Shown: positions 45,021 to 58,232, counted from the stretch's first letter. The stretch: 64,000 nt of DNA from Haliotis asinina (GCF_037392515.1 NC_090282.1:28443554-28507553); one strand, 5' to 3'. Notes: generated by a model not told the origin, from the letters alone. Numbers and translations are program-made.

Positions 45021-48000
45021 TGAAGCCTTGTGTGTGACATAAGAAAAACCTATCAATACAAAAGGTCATACTTTCGCTGTGCTCCACGTATGGACCTGTT
45101 TGGATCTGTTGTTGTGTCTCCGCAGAATTTTTATGAAGGACACAAAATGTCAATACGCCTTATTCTGAGAATATGCCATATACAAAGCGAACGGACACAG
45201 TACTCCGGACCATTTAACATGTGCTTTTATTTAAGGCAAGTGACTTTGTTAAGTGTTGTTCACTCAGCAGTGAATGGGTACCCAGTGGAAATATTACCTT
45301 CTAGTTCCTCACTGTCAGCTTGGTTTTAAGTGCACACTGATCTATTGCCATACACCGTGTGTGGATCTCACTGCACATACGTTATTGACTTTCTGTCATA
45401 GAAACCATATTCACACTATTATTTAGTAAAACAATATATTTTTAACAAATAGCAACAATGAATTTTCTTTACAAAACTATGAACTAAGATAGTATAGGGT
45501 TCACATAAATACCATGCTATGCTATGAGACGCGTGAAGATGAAGGTCAGATCTCGTCTCGACTATTGTATGTTCTCGATATGGCTGAACGGTTGATGCTT
45601 TTCTTCGTATCCCAACGGTGGTTTGGCGTTAAACATTATGCAAATATCTTCTCAATACCCCCAGATATACCACAATCACTATTCTTTTAAGATCTTCTGA
45701 GGATTTCATTATATAATCGTTCATCTTTGCGCTCGTGTTTTCTGTTCCTGTGTTGCTGATTACTTATAGAGCGCTCTCAAAGAGCTGTGATATGGGCATC
45801 CTATCATACACAAAAAAACTGAAATTCTTTATTCTTCATTTGTCATTTATCTTTGCTTTATGGTTTTACTATCTTCAGCTACACTGGCGTCATCAAAAAG
45901 AGAACACGTTGATCGTCAATGTAACAGTAGTTATTTTAAGAAATTCAACCTCTGCCCACATTGTGACAATGTTTTAACTGATTGGGTGATTATTCTGGTT
46001 CTTCTGCCTTCGTTAACCTTTCTTTTAAGGATCATGCCGTCAATCAATGTTATCTCACATGCTCCACAAAGACGTTTTAATTGAAAATCCAAATATTCCC
46101 ACTGTACCTGTGATCCACATCAAGCACTGACTTAGACGAATTGCCGCGTACACCAAGAGAGAGGTGAACATCTTTAAGTAATTTCTTGCTTTGCCACACA
46201 GTTTTTTTTCATCTGCCATCACCAACCTTGTTCATCTTGTCACAGGCAATTGGGATTCTTTTAAGAAATTCATTTTGTCGGGTTTCATGACATCGCTTTC
46301 CGATGGTGCGAGAATCAAATTGAATAGTGTATTTTTATCATGTCTATCTACAGTGTAAAACACTGATCTTTATATAATTCTAGGTCACAATGCTTCTGTC
46401 AGAAAATACCTAAGCTGATATCACTTCTCTTAGTCTTTTATCTGTACGGCAATTAACAAGATACTCTGATTAAAGAAGCCTTATGTTTTAGATTAAGTGG
46501 GTCCTGATTCCTCAACCTTGTTACACGATATCTTCTTTTCCTGAGAAATACGACTTTCATTGTATCCGAAACAGTGATGAAGTCTCTTAATCATAAATGG
46601 TTGCTCCTGCCCTGAGATCTGATAAAAACATGGCTATGGAGTTAGGAGTTATAGTTGTATTAATGAATGGATGGTTTTACTGATTCACTCTCTGTCCCTT
46701 TTCATTTCTGGTAGACATGCAAAACAAGATTTCCTTATGTAATTCAAGAATCGATAAGTTGCGTACTCCTAGCCGTCAGATGACAAGACGTGGGCAGGAA
46801 CTCTTGGAAACAGGCCTACACTTCACGACAACCGTACGCCAGGTTCACTTCAGAAACGAACAAGACGGTGCCAGTAGTGATGGCATTTCTTAAGGTTAAA
46901 AGTTGTTGGATTGGTCGATCTTGAATTTGATGATGAAATGATCAAATGTTCCTTGCAAATATCACCATAAAACTCAAGCGACGGCCGTTTCAATTTGATT
47001 ACTAGTTTCGATGTAGTTATTGAATAAAATTCATGCCAAGCATTAAAAAGGGCATGTAATTTGGCAAGTTGATAAAATTGGCACCACACCAAGGAATCCA
47101 ATTAGTGTTCATTAATAAATTAGCATTTAAGGCCTAAACACCAACTGAATACCATGTTGTTGTAACGTTTAACAGCCCTGACAACTGCTTCTCTTATGGA
47201 ACACACTTCATGTTGTCAACAAGTGTTTGGTTTCAATTCAGATTAATGGCTCGTTGTTAAAGGTCGATGAAAACGATAGGGTTTTGAAAGTGTAGTCAAT
47301 GAAGTCATAAGATCATTACTCGTGTGCAATAAGAAGTCAAGAAGGAGTGATATATGAGAACATGTTTGTTTTTCTCTTTATCCTAACAGAAAACCTTGTT
47401 ACTTCTGTACCAAATTACAAGATGGCCACTACCGCTTAATCACGCCAATGTCTTTCATCAACCTAACACTGGGTGTAATAAGCCAGCAGTAAAATATCGT
47501 CGTATTATTAGCACCAAAGCAAAACAAACTTTGAAAAGAAAACACTATAATCGTACGGCCATTACCAACACAACACACATGTACATGTACGTCACTATAT
47601 AAAGTCAATCATCTCAGACGCGATATGAAAACCCCTTTTCACATCATTCATCACCCACGACCATTCGTGTCAATACTTCGGTGAATTAAGGGCTGTTTTG
47701 AGGACTGCAGATAGGGTGTAAGGTTTACGTTATGGTTATGTCACAGCATGCCAGGTGAGGTGGTAGGACGTAATGTAGGTCTTAGGCGTATACGACTTTG
47801 GTGAAAGTCATGGGCATGCTTATGGTGCAGACAAACCCAGAAATATAAAGGAGAATATGGGATTCGAACTCACCACCTTGTGTTTAGCGTTATGGACATT
47901 TTGATTTGTGTGTGTGGATATAGTCCATAACAGAGTGTACAATGATTATTATAGTTATTATTATATGATATTTATATATTACATGAGTTTATATACATCC

Positions 48001-48084
48001 GTGCAACTAGTGCATGCTCAAGGCACATTCAATAAAAGGAGAAAAGCAAGCCCACATTCATAGTGAACCCTGCATACAAACAAG

Positions 48085-48440
48085 CTAAAAGTACATGCAA
48101 GGCGTATATATAAGAACACAGCAAACGTGCGACCTCGAAAAAGGTGTAACATTTTGTAGACACATTACCAGTTTGCTTTCATTCCTTCTTGTAATCATAT
48201 TTGTCATACCTTCCAGAATATGAAGCAACATGCGTAGCGTCCAAATTGTAAAGTTACCTTTCTGTTTAACCAAACGCAGTTTTCACCTCGGGAAAAAGAA
48301 GCCATTTTTAAGCCTGTTAACAAAACATTCATACGAAGAGGCACAAATTTGCTTCATTTCCACCCAGAATAGTCTTTTGAACACTATCCTCAGTTGAGCT
48401 CCCAGAGTACCATCTTTCTTAAATTGGGGGTCATCACTCA
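48085..48440 (-). pseudogene. Death-effector-like exon relic (C3, broken)
   Basis: Keeps SDDPQFKKDGTLGAQLRIVF and KRLFWVEMKQICASS, then breaks, and resumes with KGNFTIWTLRMLLHILEGMT. R/K and S/T exchanges relative to C1 are conservative, but other changes are not. Not functional as it stands. Confidence 0.4.
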
Positions 48441-50418
48441 CCTCTTAACAGGGTGAAACTGTCAATTTACCTTCCTCTTAAAATGACGAATTTTCTTTTT
48501 CTCTCTGTTTTAATCAGGCTATTTCAACCTATATCACGTGCAGCTTTTTTAAGTTTACTGCAACCTGTTATTCGATCTGAGGGTGTAATGGCACCGAATT
48601 GGGGAATCTAGGAAATGTACAAAACAGGAAGCCGAGCGCCATCTTTAAGTATTGATTCTAGACTTGTGTCCTTGGGTGATTCCTTCCCTTAATGTTTGCC
48701 TTCTCTCTCAAAGTCTTGACGGAATGTCGTTTTGGTTTTAATCACTTGACAATGGTTGGTTTTTATATTATTATTTCCTGCAATTGACACTTCATTTACA
48801 ATGTGTGAAATGTTTCTATGTGTTTTTCTTATTTGCTAAATATAACCGAATTTTAAAACTAAGCGAGGCCATAACGTTTTTTATATAAATGGTGCCAATA
48901 AAATTAGTACTAGCTTCTTAAGGAAGCATTTAGACGTCGGAGCAGTGAGGTAGGATAACAACATATGGGTGGACTGTGATGAGGAACTTGTTCATTCTTA
49001 TATATAGTTATTCTTCCTAGTATTAGCAGTAACTTAATCATTGAGTAAGATTCTGGCACGTTCTCTCCTGATATTGCAGCAATATGATCGCTTACTCTAT
49101 CCATAGTAGATTCAAACCCGATTTCTAGCCGTAAAGAGAAATCGCCTTTACCTCTCTGCTACCACATGCTACTTACATACAAATCACATTGTTGAATCAG
49201 AGATCTAACAGAATACCGTCCCTTACTTCAGGCCAGGATCAGCAGATCTGTCGTCAAGAGAGTAGGAATACATCGAGCAACTTTCTCACAATAACAAATA
49301 CACTTCAAAATGCATGCACGGATAATTCGCAAGTACAGATAAACGATATCAAGAAATGCAAATTTGAACACTGAGACGTTTACATGGGGTTAGCGGAAAA
49401 CCAAAGGTCTCCTAGTGTCTTTAGATCGATAAATCGATTTAACATCTCTCAAATTAACTGTTTCATCTGGATCCAGTACGGCGTTAACTGCACATCGTCA
49501 TTCAGCTCAATTTTCGAAACGATTTTCTATGTCAAACACGACTGAAAAAGTTTAATGATGCAGATTCGGTCATAGGTTCCAATCTGCCGACGACAGAAGA
49601 AATTAAACGCTAATAATGACTATGATATAATGCAGCGATCCAATCAAATACCATACAGAAGTTGACATGCAGCTGTTAGGATATTGAGGTTAGTATATCA
49701 GTGATGATAGCTCTCCTGGGTGCACCTTACAATGTGGAAGATTGACTTGCTATACCGTCTTCTATAGAGACACTCATCAAGTTCATTCACCTTCACTCGT
49801 CACTTAATTGTTTTAGGTCCACATCACAGAGACCGATACAGGATTTGTTTATGGCTCCAATAAGACTACATTAAGTATCTTCTGAGGCTTGATTGGATTC
49901 ACGTGGATCAGGTTTGCAGAACAGAACTCTTCATTTAACTGGAATGTTCGCAAGTTTAGTCCATTTACACAATAGTATGGAATCCTCCATTGGACATTGT
50001 TGTGCTGTCTTAATATCGCATTGCCGCCCTTGCAAAGACAAGCAGAAGTGGCACTGTGCCTTCTTGGATTCCACACAAACGCTTCGATAATTTGTAATGA
50101 ACTCAAGGTAGTACCTTCTTACACATGAACTTGTTTTACATGTATGTTTGCCTAATCGGTTATATGCTGAATGGAATAAAAACCAAGATTGACAAGATTG
50201 ATTGTAAGTTGCTAATATACTGGTCGTCGTTCTAACAACCGCCCGGATTCATTAGACAGCCTACATGATTTATTCATGCAAAAGAATTAACAACTGCATT
50301 AGCAGTGCCAGAAGCAGTGTAGTCTAGGGCATCCTGGGATGTTAGCAGTGAAGATAACATCCATGATATCGTCGCCCACTTTGACGTCTGAGGCTGTCGT
50401 CTACGGAAGTGTGTGTGT

Positions 50419-50450
50419 GGAGAGGGGGGGGAGAAGTGGGGGGGGGGAGC
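50419..50450 (+). repeat. G-rich tract
   Basis: Two long G runs (8 and about 10) separated by AGAAGT, next to GTGTGTGTGG. The aligned C2 sequence has only CGACGGGGGCC, so the tract arose in C3 alone. It may be length-variable and hard to sequence. Confidence 0.7.
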
Positions 50451-51310
50451 ACAGTCTCAGCTTCTCACGTCTAGACACAGGATTATTTTATAAAACAGGC
50501 AATTGCGCTGATACAGAACATACGGAGTTATACCAAATGTTTGAAGCCCAATAAATGCGTCATAAATAATGTCAGACATTGCATTAGTGTATACTTCGGA
50601 GTCGAACGTTGCAATTTTATGGAAGAGACTTCTTCTTTTTGGCTGTCAATTTTTCATTTGTTTTCATTGTTTAGTCTCTACACGGATAAAAGTGACCACG
50701 CTTTGACCACTGTTTTACTTATATTCTTGTGTAGATGAAAATTGGTGCATATCTCTGCCCTAAGTGCCCTGTGACCCAAAATATATGTTCATGAAATGTT
50801 TATGAAATCTAGCGCCTCATGTATTTCTTTCTTAATAAATTTCAGATGACATTTCCTTTCATGTCCACATGTGTGCTTTTGGTTTGACGCCAAACGTTGA
50901 TAGTACTTATGAGGGCTGATGGAAAATTTTCCAATCTACTGAGATTCTGAAGGATCATGTCGGTTTATGGAATTGCCTAATGGACATAGCCTATACATTT
51001 TAATGTTGTGCCATTTTCAGTTATCTTTTTATCTATGATAATCAGCAGTTCAGCAGTTCAGCAGTCCCAATTTGCTTGAATTATGTATTAAGTTGCAACA
51101 TAAAACAACTTTCTGTAACTACAGAATGATTCAAAGAGTCAAACAGTATCGATCTTTATTTGTCTGATGTGATACCCCTTGACGTTCTTGTCACACAATA
51201 TAATATGAGAACTCACACAACAATAATTATTGAATGTTATAGGATTTGTTCCACTGAAGTAAACAAATTAGAGATGGACACCTTTCGCGAAATGACCAAT
51301 ACACCTTCAG

Positions 51311-51429
51311 GGCAAGTCGATACTACACTTCAAGCGAGACATAACGCTAAGCCCATCCGCATCAACACTGATTACAGCGATAGCGAGGCCTCATTTGATA
51401 GTCCCAACAAGATCTACACTTTGAACTGA
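51311..51429 (+). pseudogene. Terminal-exon-like segment (C3)
   Basis: After an acceptor-like ACACCTTCAG it reads GQVDTTLQARHNAKPIRINT, DYSDSEASFDSPNKIYTLN and stops at 51429. The end SPNKIYTLN is identical in C2. Acidic Ser/Asp residues and a short C-terminal tail suggest a protein terminus. Upstream exons were not found in C3, so it is treated as a relic, although it could be the last exon of a live gene with distant exons. Confidence 0.35.
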
Positions 51430-52194
51430 CTCCTGGGGCCAAAGTAACCATTTCACCCCAATCAGTAATTGCTGCACCACAAAGACGTCCTTCCTACTCT
51501 TGATGAAATGTTTCAAGGGAACCTTATGTTCCGAAATTGACAGCAATGACAGAAATGATGTTTAATCTGAACGTTAAAACATGTTTGAGATGCGATTATA
51601 AATATTTAAGCTCTATTTAGTTGTTGGCTCTTTGAAACCATATTTGCGATTTTGAAAGAGTAATGTGTTAACTGTCAGTTTGAAATGCGGACATACAGTG
51701 TGTGGCACAGAGTAACCAGTTACATGAAGTTTGTCTGTGTCATCGCAAAACATTACCCTCATTTCTGTCGTGTCTCCTGGCCATTCTGCGGTAGTTTACT
51801 GTCAAGTGGAGGTGAGACGTTGTCAGTATTTGTCAGCAGGGCCGCGAGGGAATATGAAACATCGTCTCTCTGAAATTATGGTACTTATATTTCAAGACCT
51901 ACTGACACTGATATAACAGCTGATCTGACGGAAACGTCATGTCACTGCACTGTGATCCAGGCCTAGCATCACCAACATACATAACGTTAAAAGCCGTCAG
52001 AAGGAAAATCTATATGGTCATGAATAATTGACTCGTCGCTTGATAAATTCAAACATGGTTTTAACATGGTATTAGCTTAACCCAAACCAACAAAAAATTC
52101 GGTTTATCGGTTTAGAGAGATATATAGTTTGGTGTCCTGTCGACACAGGATGCCGCTCTTACCTCTGAACGCCAAGGTAACAACACTGGTCGTC

Positions 52195-52775
52195 ATCTCA
52201 TCTATTTTAGGACTCGAACAACGGAACTCTCTTTAGACAGGCGCTCTATCCACTACCCCATGGAGACGGTTAGGTGCTCGTTACACGCAGAAGTAGATAA
52301 GCGTACCTACATTACAAAATCTATTTAAACAGTTCATAAAGTCAAAAGAAAAATCATGTACAAAAGATACATGGCAATATGCAGTGATCGTAATTCAAAG
52401 TGTAACCTTCAAACCACAAATCAAGTCAAATAGTTTTATTTTCAGCTCAGTATCCGAATCAATGCCTGGGGTCGGTTCATCAGAACGACACTCGCCTTTA
52501 TCAGCCACTTCGATTAGTAGGATGGATACATGTGAAATGCGTACCATACACAGGACTGCCTTTGGCTCTGTGCCTCAGATGGTGGCCATCATCACCCACA
52601 CACACCTACACATGTAGACAATGGGTCATATGTTGATTGTATCGGACATTGGGGATTATACAAATATGAAAACGACAGCTGCCAAATCTCCCACCTAATA
52701 ACCGAAGCATCAGTGGCACTACCTGACGTTGAGCTATATGCCAGGGGCCACGACTTGACTGATATCAAATTATCC
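52195..52775 (+). mobile_element. Repeat T, copy T3
   Basis: The most complete copy: reversed tRNA-like head (ACTCGAACAACGGAAC, GGCGCTCTATCCACTACCCC), CAGTATCCGAATCAATGCC, CAGCCACTTCGATTAGTAGG and the shared 3' half ending ACTGATATCAAATTA. A tRNA-type head in opposite orientation to the body suggests a SINE-derived composite repeat. Confidence 0.75.
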
Positions 52776-53113
52776 CTATTGTTGCGATCTCAACTGCTCT
52801 TTCAAACGTCCCTTGGGAGCACAGGTGGTTCCGTCGTCAATGGCGCTGCGATCCGCCTTGTCGGGTTGTCTCCCTTGAGCCGCCAGTCAACCCTGGGTTC
52901 GAACGCTGGTTCGCCCTAATTATGTTTCTAGGTTTATCAGCACCGTATGTTTATAAGATTTTGGAGAGACCTAAACGTCTGAAATCTGCATAACTTCTGA
53001 CATTCCTCCCTCACCAACCTTGACTGACTCTCCGCGATATAATGGAATATTGTTAAAAACTTCTATTCACCAAAATGACTTGCTAAACTCTCTCTCGAAG
53101 ATGCTTTTATTAA

Positions 53114-54395
53114 AGGTCACATGCAACGTAAAACACGACTTTGCAGATTCTGGTACCTTTCGGTGTGCACTTACCGAAACAAATCATAAAAAATGCCAAT
53201 TCAACCTATAAAGTTGAAAAAAAGCGATGAAAGAAAAGCCCGCGAAATCGGAGTTCAAACGTTTCACTAAATTCCCCCCAGCGCTGGGGGGAAAACTGGT
53301 TTCAACAGCTGTGCTGCGCTGCGTCCATAACGCATGCGCAGTGAATAGGTTCGCTTAGCTTGAAACAGTATGCATGCCCAGCGTCTGAGGTCGTGAGCAG
53401 TAGTCTAATCTTGGTTGTGTATACAAACAAGTAAATAATCTACTCGTTACGTAAAACAACTTGTTGATTGTGGTAAGCAGTCTCTGTCACAGGGAAAGCT
53501 CAGTGTCTGGGTATTCACACCTATATGTCTGTCTGCCTGTCTGTTAAAGACAGCATGCAGTACACAGCTTCAATCATTGACCACGTGCAATTTGAACTTA
53601 ACACCTATCAGACTATACGACATAAAGAAAATAAGTTGATTTATGACTCGTGCACCCGAGTCCCGTGTCTGCCACATTATGTAATTAGGCACGTGTGATG
53701 CACATGACATGTTTTTATGTCTGTGGATTGCAAACAAACTACATTCACTTTTTTTCGGATGACTGGATCTGACGGAAACTGGTGCAAACTCTTGTCAGTT
53801 TCAAGTCCTGCTTTGTACTTGGACGAATGGCAGATTCCAGCCACTCAGTAGTTTACCATATCTACTGACATGATTTTTGATTGGATCGAACACAAATTCA
53901 GAGAACATGCATTTTCAAAACCCAACATCTCTATATACATTCTTCATGAATAACGACTTCTTTTAGTGTGTATGATTTTGTTTGGTAACTGTGTATGAAT
54001 CCATACTGAAACGACGCATCAAGTACACAAAAAGAAGTTGTTATCCATAAAGAATCTTACTTTCTTGTGACTGGCTATACTTCTAAAATGCTCATCAAAC
54101 AGATCATCTTTCTGTACACACAATGAACCCTCAGCATATCAGCAAATGAAACAGCCAATCAGAAGCCGCTGTTACACTTGAGTGGATATCCACCCGCTAT
54201 GACTTGGTTCGGTCTCCCGATGACTTCGTTTCGGGGGAAGTAAGCCCAAGTACAAAATATTGCACTTTTGAATCGCGATTGTACGCTTATAATTTTGTTT
54301 ATTTGTTTTTTTAAAAGCAGCAATGTAAATTATATGTCATGAATAAGTGATAAATGTGTTTTAATTATGTTTGATTTTTTGGTTGCATGTGACCT
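53114..54395. mobile_element. Non-autonomous DNA transposon flanked by TTAA
   Basis: Ends AGGTCACATGCAAC and GTTGCATGTGACCT are perfect 14-base inverted repeats. TTAA is present on both sides (53110-53113 and 54396-54399), the target of piggyBac and Kolobok-type elements. 1,282 bases with no transposase. Internal structure: a 22-base perfect palindrome at 53272-53293 (core CCCCCCAGCGCTGGGGGG) and a hairpin pairing 53946-53972 with 54024-54048 (ATGAATAACGACTTC against its inverse). One copy in the window. Confidence 0.8.
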
Positions 54396-54399
54396 TTAA

Positions 54400-55590
54400 A
54401 GTTCAGGAGCTGTGAAACCGCTTTATTCCGTATTCGGCCTTCTGGTTGCCATTTTGATCATACCGTCTACAAAGGGACATTATTCCTGTGGCTTCAGTTT
54501 GGATCGAGTCGCAAAACATTGGTACAATACGATGAGATGTAGAGTATTTTACTTTTAATACAAATAACTGCGGGAATTCGGTCATCTGACATAAGACACA
54601 GCCTGTTTGGGCATTTGAAATTGAGTGCCAAAACCTTGGAATCAATCATGTAAAAGCCATCTTGAAATGTGTCAGGCAGAACCATAAGTCTAACACGATC
54701 ATCCTCACATATTAGGTAACCAATTTGGAGATAAGCATCATGAGTTGGCCAATTTCCGGGTGTTATTGAGTATTTGAAGCACGGGATTACACTTGAAACC
54801 GATTGCGTCAGCCGTAAAATGAAAAGACTGAATACATGGACCAAAACATGAAAAAGGAGCTTCTGTGTCGCTGGTTATAGTGTGAGTTTACGTGTGTTTG
54901 TGGTGAAAATGTTTTTACCACTAACGTCAGCCGGATTCAGCGTCTGTCGTACAGATCGTGCAACAAACATATCCAAGAAAGCCCATGCCAATCTAGAACA
55001 TGTGGCAAGTCTAGATTCCCACAGTTGAACAAAACGAAGAAAGCCTCTTCGCAAAATGGCGAGAACGTGGGAGGGGACTTACAGAGGCAGAAAAACAGCT
55101 TTCTTTCTGAATGCATGTGCTATCAAGAGTGCACGTGTTCTTTGTACTCGTCATGGATTGGACACTTTCGCTTGGGACAGCTATGAGGCTGCTGTGGCAC
55201 ACCTCCGTCAAATATGACAAAGTGGCGTCATGTGGCCTTTTAGAGTATAGAATTATACCACAGGTCTGTATAATCATGTAACTTTCGTATACGATTATAC
55301 CAATGGTAATATAATGGTTATACCACAATTGAATCCATCCTTTTCAGTTAAAATGCATATCAGTCTGACACTAAGTAAATCATTATTACAGGGATGAATG
55401 TTATGGATGTACAGTGAAAGCCCTCTAAACCGGCATGCGTTGAGACCGACAAATATGCCGGTGTAGCGAGAGTGCCAGTTTAGTGAACTTGTCATCCATA
55501 TCCATCCATCAAAGTCACATATCACATTACCTCTGATATAGGATTATGTGGTAGATGTGGTTATGATGACCAGTAAAAACGCAAAAAGAC
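54400..55590. other. Gene-free boundary region
   Basis: Minus-strand frames at 54403-54844 and 55011-55525 have no recognised domains and are not called. A pogo-like terminus sits at 55412. Repeat density drops to the right of this stretch. Confidence 0.5.
55412..55500 (+). mobile_element. Pogo/Tigger-like transposon terminus, solo
   Basis: CAGTGAAAGCCCTCTAAACC then GGCATGCGTTGAGACCGACA follows a TA dinucleotide. Tc1/mariner-group pogo elements typically start CAGTG(A/G)AACC.CTCTA. Inner repeats TGCCGG and AGTTTAGTGAAC echo the end. No matching right end was found downstream, so this is a fragment. Confidence 0.5.
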
Positions 55591-55609
55591 ACAAAAAAGA
55601 AGTAACTCA

Positions 55610-55615
55610 TTTATT
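55610..55615 (-). terminator. Candidate distal polyadenylation signal, minus strand
   Basis: AATAAA followed within 30 bases by a U/GU-rich element. It would end a minus-strand transcript near 55590. Confidence 0.45.
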
Positions 55616-57047
55616 GAAGAGCACGGACGTAATTATATAATTTATGTACAGTTATCACAGTGTCCAAGCATTTCTTCGATCTTTAACTTTGATTCATAGT
55701 TTGTTTCTTTAAAATGGAAACGTTTCTTACAGTTCAAAAACCAGCCATTGTCCAGTTCACCACTGACACCTTTTTGCAAGAACTAGACTATCATAATGGT
55801 GAAATGTTAAATCTTTAGTTCATGAAGTGAATTACCTCAGGTTCTCCTTTCAGGAAGCAATCTTTACTAAGGCTAATTTTAACTCCCATTCTTTAACATT
55901 GCATGAAGGCTACCTTAGTGATTTACAATCACCTTAGTACTTTGTGAAAGGAGACCCAGGACAATGCATGTATCTAATTCACTTTTGAAAAGCTGAATTA
56001 CTCCGGGGAACATGAATGTTACAAGAAAGTTATAAAATAATTCCTTTTATCCTCTGTATGATTTGGTTTTGCGGAGTAAGGATTATGCAAGAGGGTTGAA
56101 CTCTGCAAGACTGGCAATCTGGACAGTTTGTGTGTAGAGGTGGTTGTGTTTCACATCATGGACAAGCATGTACACAGAATTATACAGAAAGGAACTAAGG
56201 CAACAAAACCACAGAACTAGCAATACCTGCAAGGTTTCCAGATGAAGAGATATATAATTACCATTACAGACCTTTGAAGTCAGTGTAGCCTTGAATGACC
56301 AAAAAATAAAAACTGAGAGACAGTTGAATAAGTATTGCAGACAGTGTACATCTTGAAGTGTTGAGTGAATAATCCAAGTCGACACTCTGTGGTTGACAAG
56401 GCTTGTCTGATAGCTATGAGCCTTTTAGTACTACTGGATTAATGGATGGATCAATGTAGCAGAACTGTTGACTACAAATCAAATTCATTGACTTTAAAAA
56501 TGTCTTTTTGAGAAATGAATTCTACAACTATAGTCAGTGCAAAAGAATATCACTGACTATCCTTGGTGACATATTCCTCTTGGTGGAAAAAGAAATCAGC
56601 CGTGTAATTTTTATGAACGGGAAATAAATGTTCTCAAAGAGGAAAAGTAGGTCCTGTGCTAACAGTAGTACCCGCCATACACACAATTTGCCTACAGAGT
56701 AACAATTTATAACTAGATGCCACACAGCAGAAAGGCAAGCAGTATCCATTCAGATACTTCTTCTTCCTCTACTTTGGTAAATGCACTTAAAGGTATGTCA
56801 TCTTTTAAAGAAACTGTTGAAAAAATAGTATTATGAAAACATAACTGCCCTCTAATGGAGGCTGGTTGGTCATATGGGCAATAAAACTGGATGTTGTCTG
56901 CAGAGATAACAGCTGGGGTCTGGTTCGTGCCAACAGTCTCTGTATATTTATCTTGTTTGTTTTGTTTGATGCCATGCCCAGGATTATTCTAATAATATGA
57001 ACAGCAGATTGTCAGTTATAGTTTCCAAGACCAGAACATCCTTGGGC

Positions 57048-57330
57048 GAGTGAGTGAGTTTATTTTTATGCCACATTCAGCAAACATGGATTCATGGGTT
57101 CTTTCAAGCCATACAGACACAGCCTGTAAATACTCATATCTGGACCAGACAATCCAGTGACCAACAGCATGAGTATAGAACTACGCAATTAGGATATAAG
57201 GTTAATCAAGTGAGTGAGCCTGACCACCTGATCCTGTTAGTCACCTCTTACGACAAGCATGGGTTACTGAAGACCAATTCTAACTCAGATCGCCAAGGTG
57301 TATGTTTCTTTGAACCAGACTTACCTGGTG
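57048..57330 (+). mobile_element. SINE-like repeat, family S2
   Basis: GAGTGAGTTTATTTTTATGC, CCAGACAATCCAGTGACCAA, AGTGAGCCTGACCACCTGAT, CCTGTTAGTCACCTCTTACG and AAGCATGGGTTACTGAAGAC. Diverged from 18098-18421. Confidence 0.8.
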
Positions 57331-58070
57331 ACACCATGAGAGGCAAACAATTACAACAATGACTGTTCCAGAACATTAGCCTGACTCGACAGTCGATGTC
57401 AAGAGGTCATCCACAATACCCTATCATAATATATGATGTCTTTCTTCATTAATGCTTTAGTTTTGTTACATGAAACAGATCAAAGAAGATCAGAGTGTAC
57501 AAAAATGTCCCTTCATAATTGAATGTTACAATATGTTCTTATAAATGTCACATTTTCAACAGACAAATTAAACCATTGCTATTTCAGGCCAATAAGACAT
57601 ATTCTTTCACAGAAATATATAGAGAATATCTACATACATTATGAACATGGCAAAAATGGAAATCATTAATCAAGAACATTTGCATCTGGGACAATTTACA
57701 ATACATACACTGAAGCACTGCTTGGAATGTACATGTCACAAAAATATACATCCAATTCTAGAACACATACTTATTCTATAAACACAATGAACAGATAGGG
57801 GCCATACTTCAGCATAATAAACACACTTTGCACACATCTTCCTATTTCTGATGGTCTCATTCAAATGCCATTTTAAAACACGAACTTAATCAATTTATCT
57901 AAAAAGTTACCCTAAATGTTCAGCTTGATAGACATACCTTTTGCTAATCTTCAGCCTGACAAATAATGGCTGTATAAGAAACATGAAAATGACATGACTC
58001 AATATTTCAAAAAAAGCAACAAGATAGGTGAAAAGGTGTAACAAGTATTTGTAAAGTACAAATTAAAACA

Positions 58071-58232
58071 GTGAGTGAGTGTGTTTAGTTGTACTTAGAT
58101 TATTAATATTCCAGCAATACCACAACAAAGGACACCAGAAATGGCTACACATATTGTACCCATGTGTGTAATCGAACCTGGGGCTTCTGCATGACGAGCA
58201 GATGCTTACCAACTAGGCTACCTCACTGCCTG
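58071..58232 (-). mobile_element. tRNA-derived SINE, family S1 (left arm of an inverted pair)
   Basis: Reverse orientation: GTGAGTGTGTTTAG tail, ATTCCAGCAATACC, GGACACCAGAAATGG, GTGTAATCGAACCTGGGGC (reverse B-box), and GCTTACCAACTAGGCTACC (reverse A-box side). Confidence 0.85.

Larger units (their letters stand above)
45590..52040 (+). repeat. Triplicated unit, copy C3 (most complete)
   Basis: The longest uninterrupted copy, with all blocks in order: decayed SINE, DED-like minus frame (48085-48440), the CCGAATTGGGGAATCTAGG block, the AAATTAACTGTTTCATCTGG block, the TCTCACGTCTAGACA block (50465; C2 41675), the terminal exon (51311-51429) and the distal block before repeat T3. Confidence 0.85.

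Noticed and set aside
54403-54844. Minus-strand frames of 80 and 116 codons
   Set aside because: They overlap each other in different frames with no domain, splice signals or promoter.
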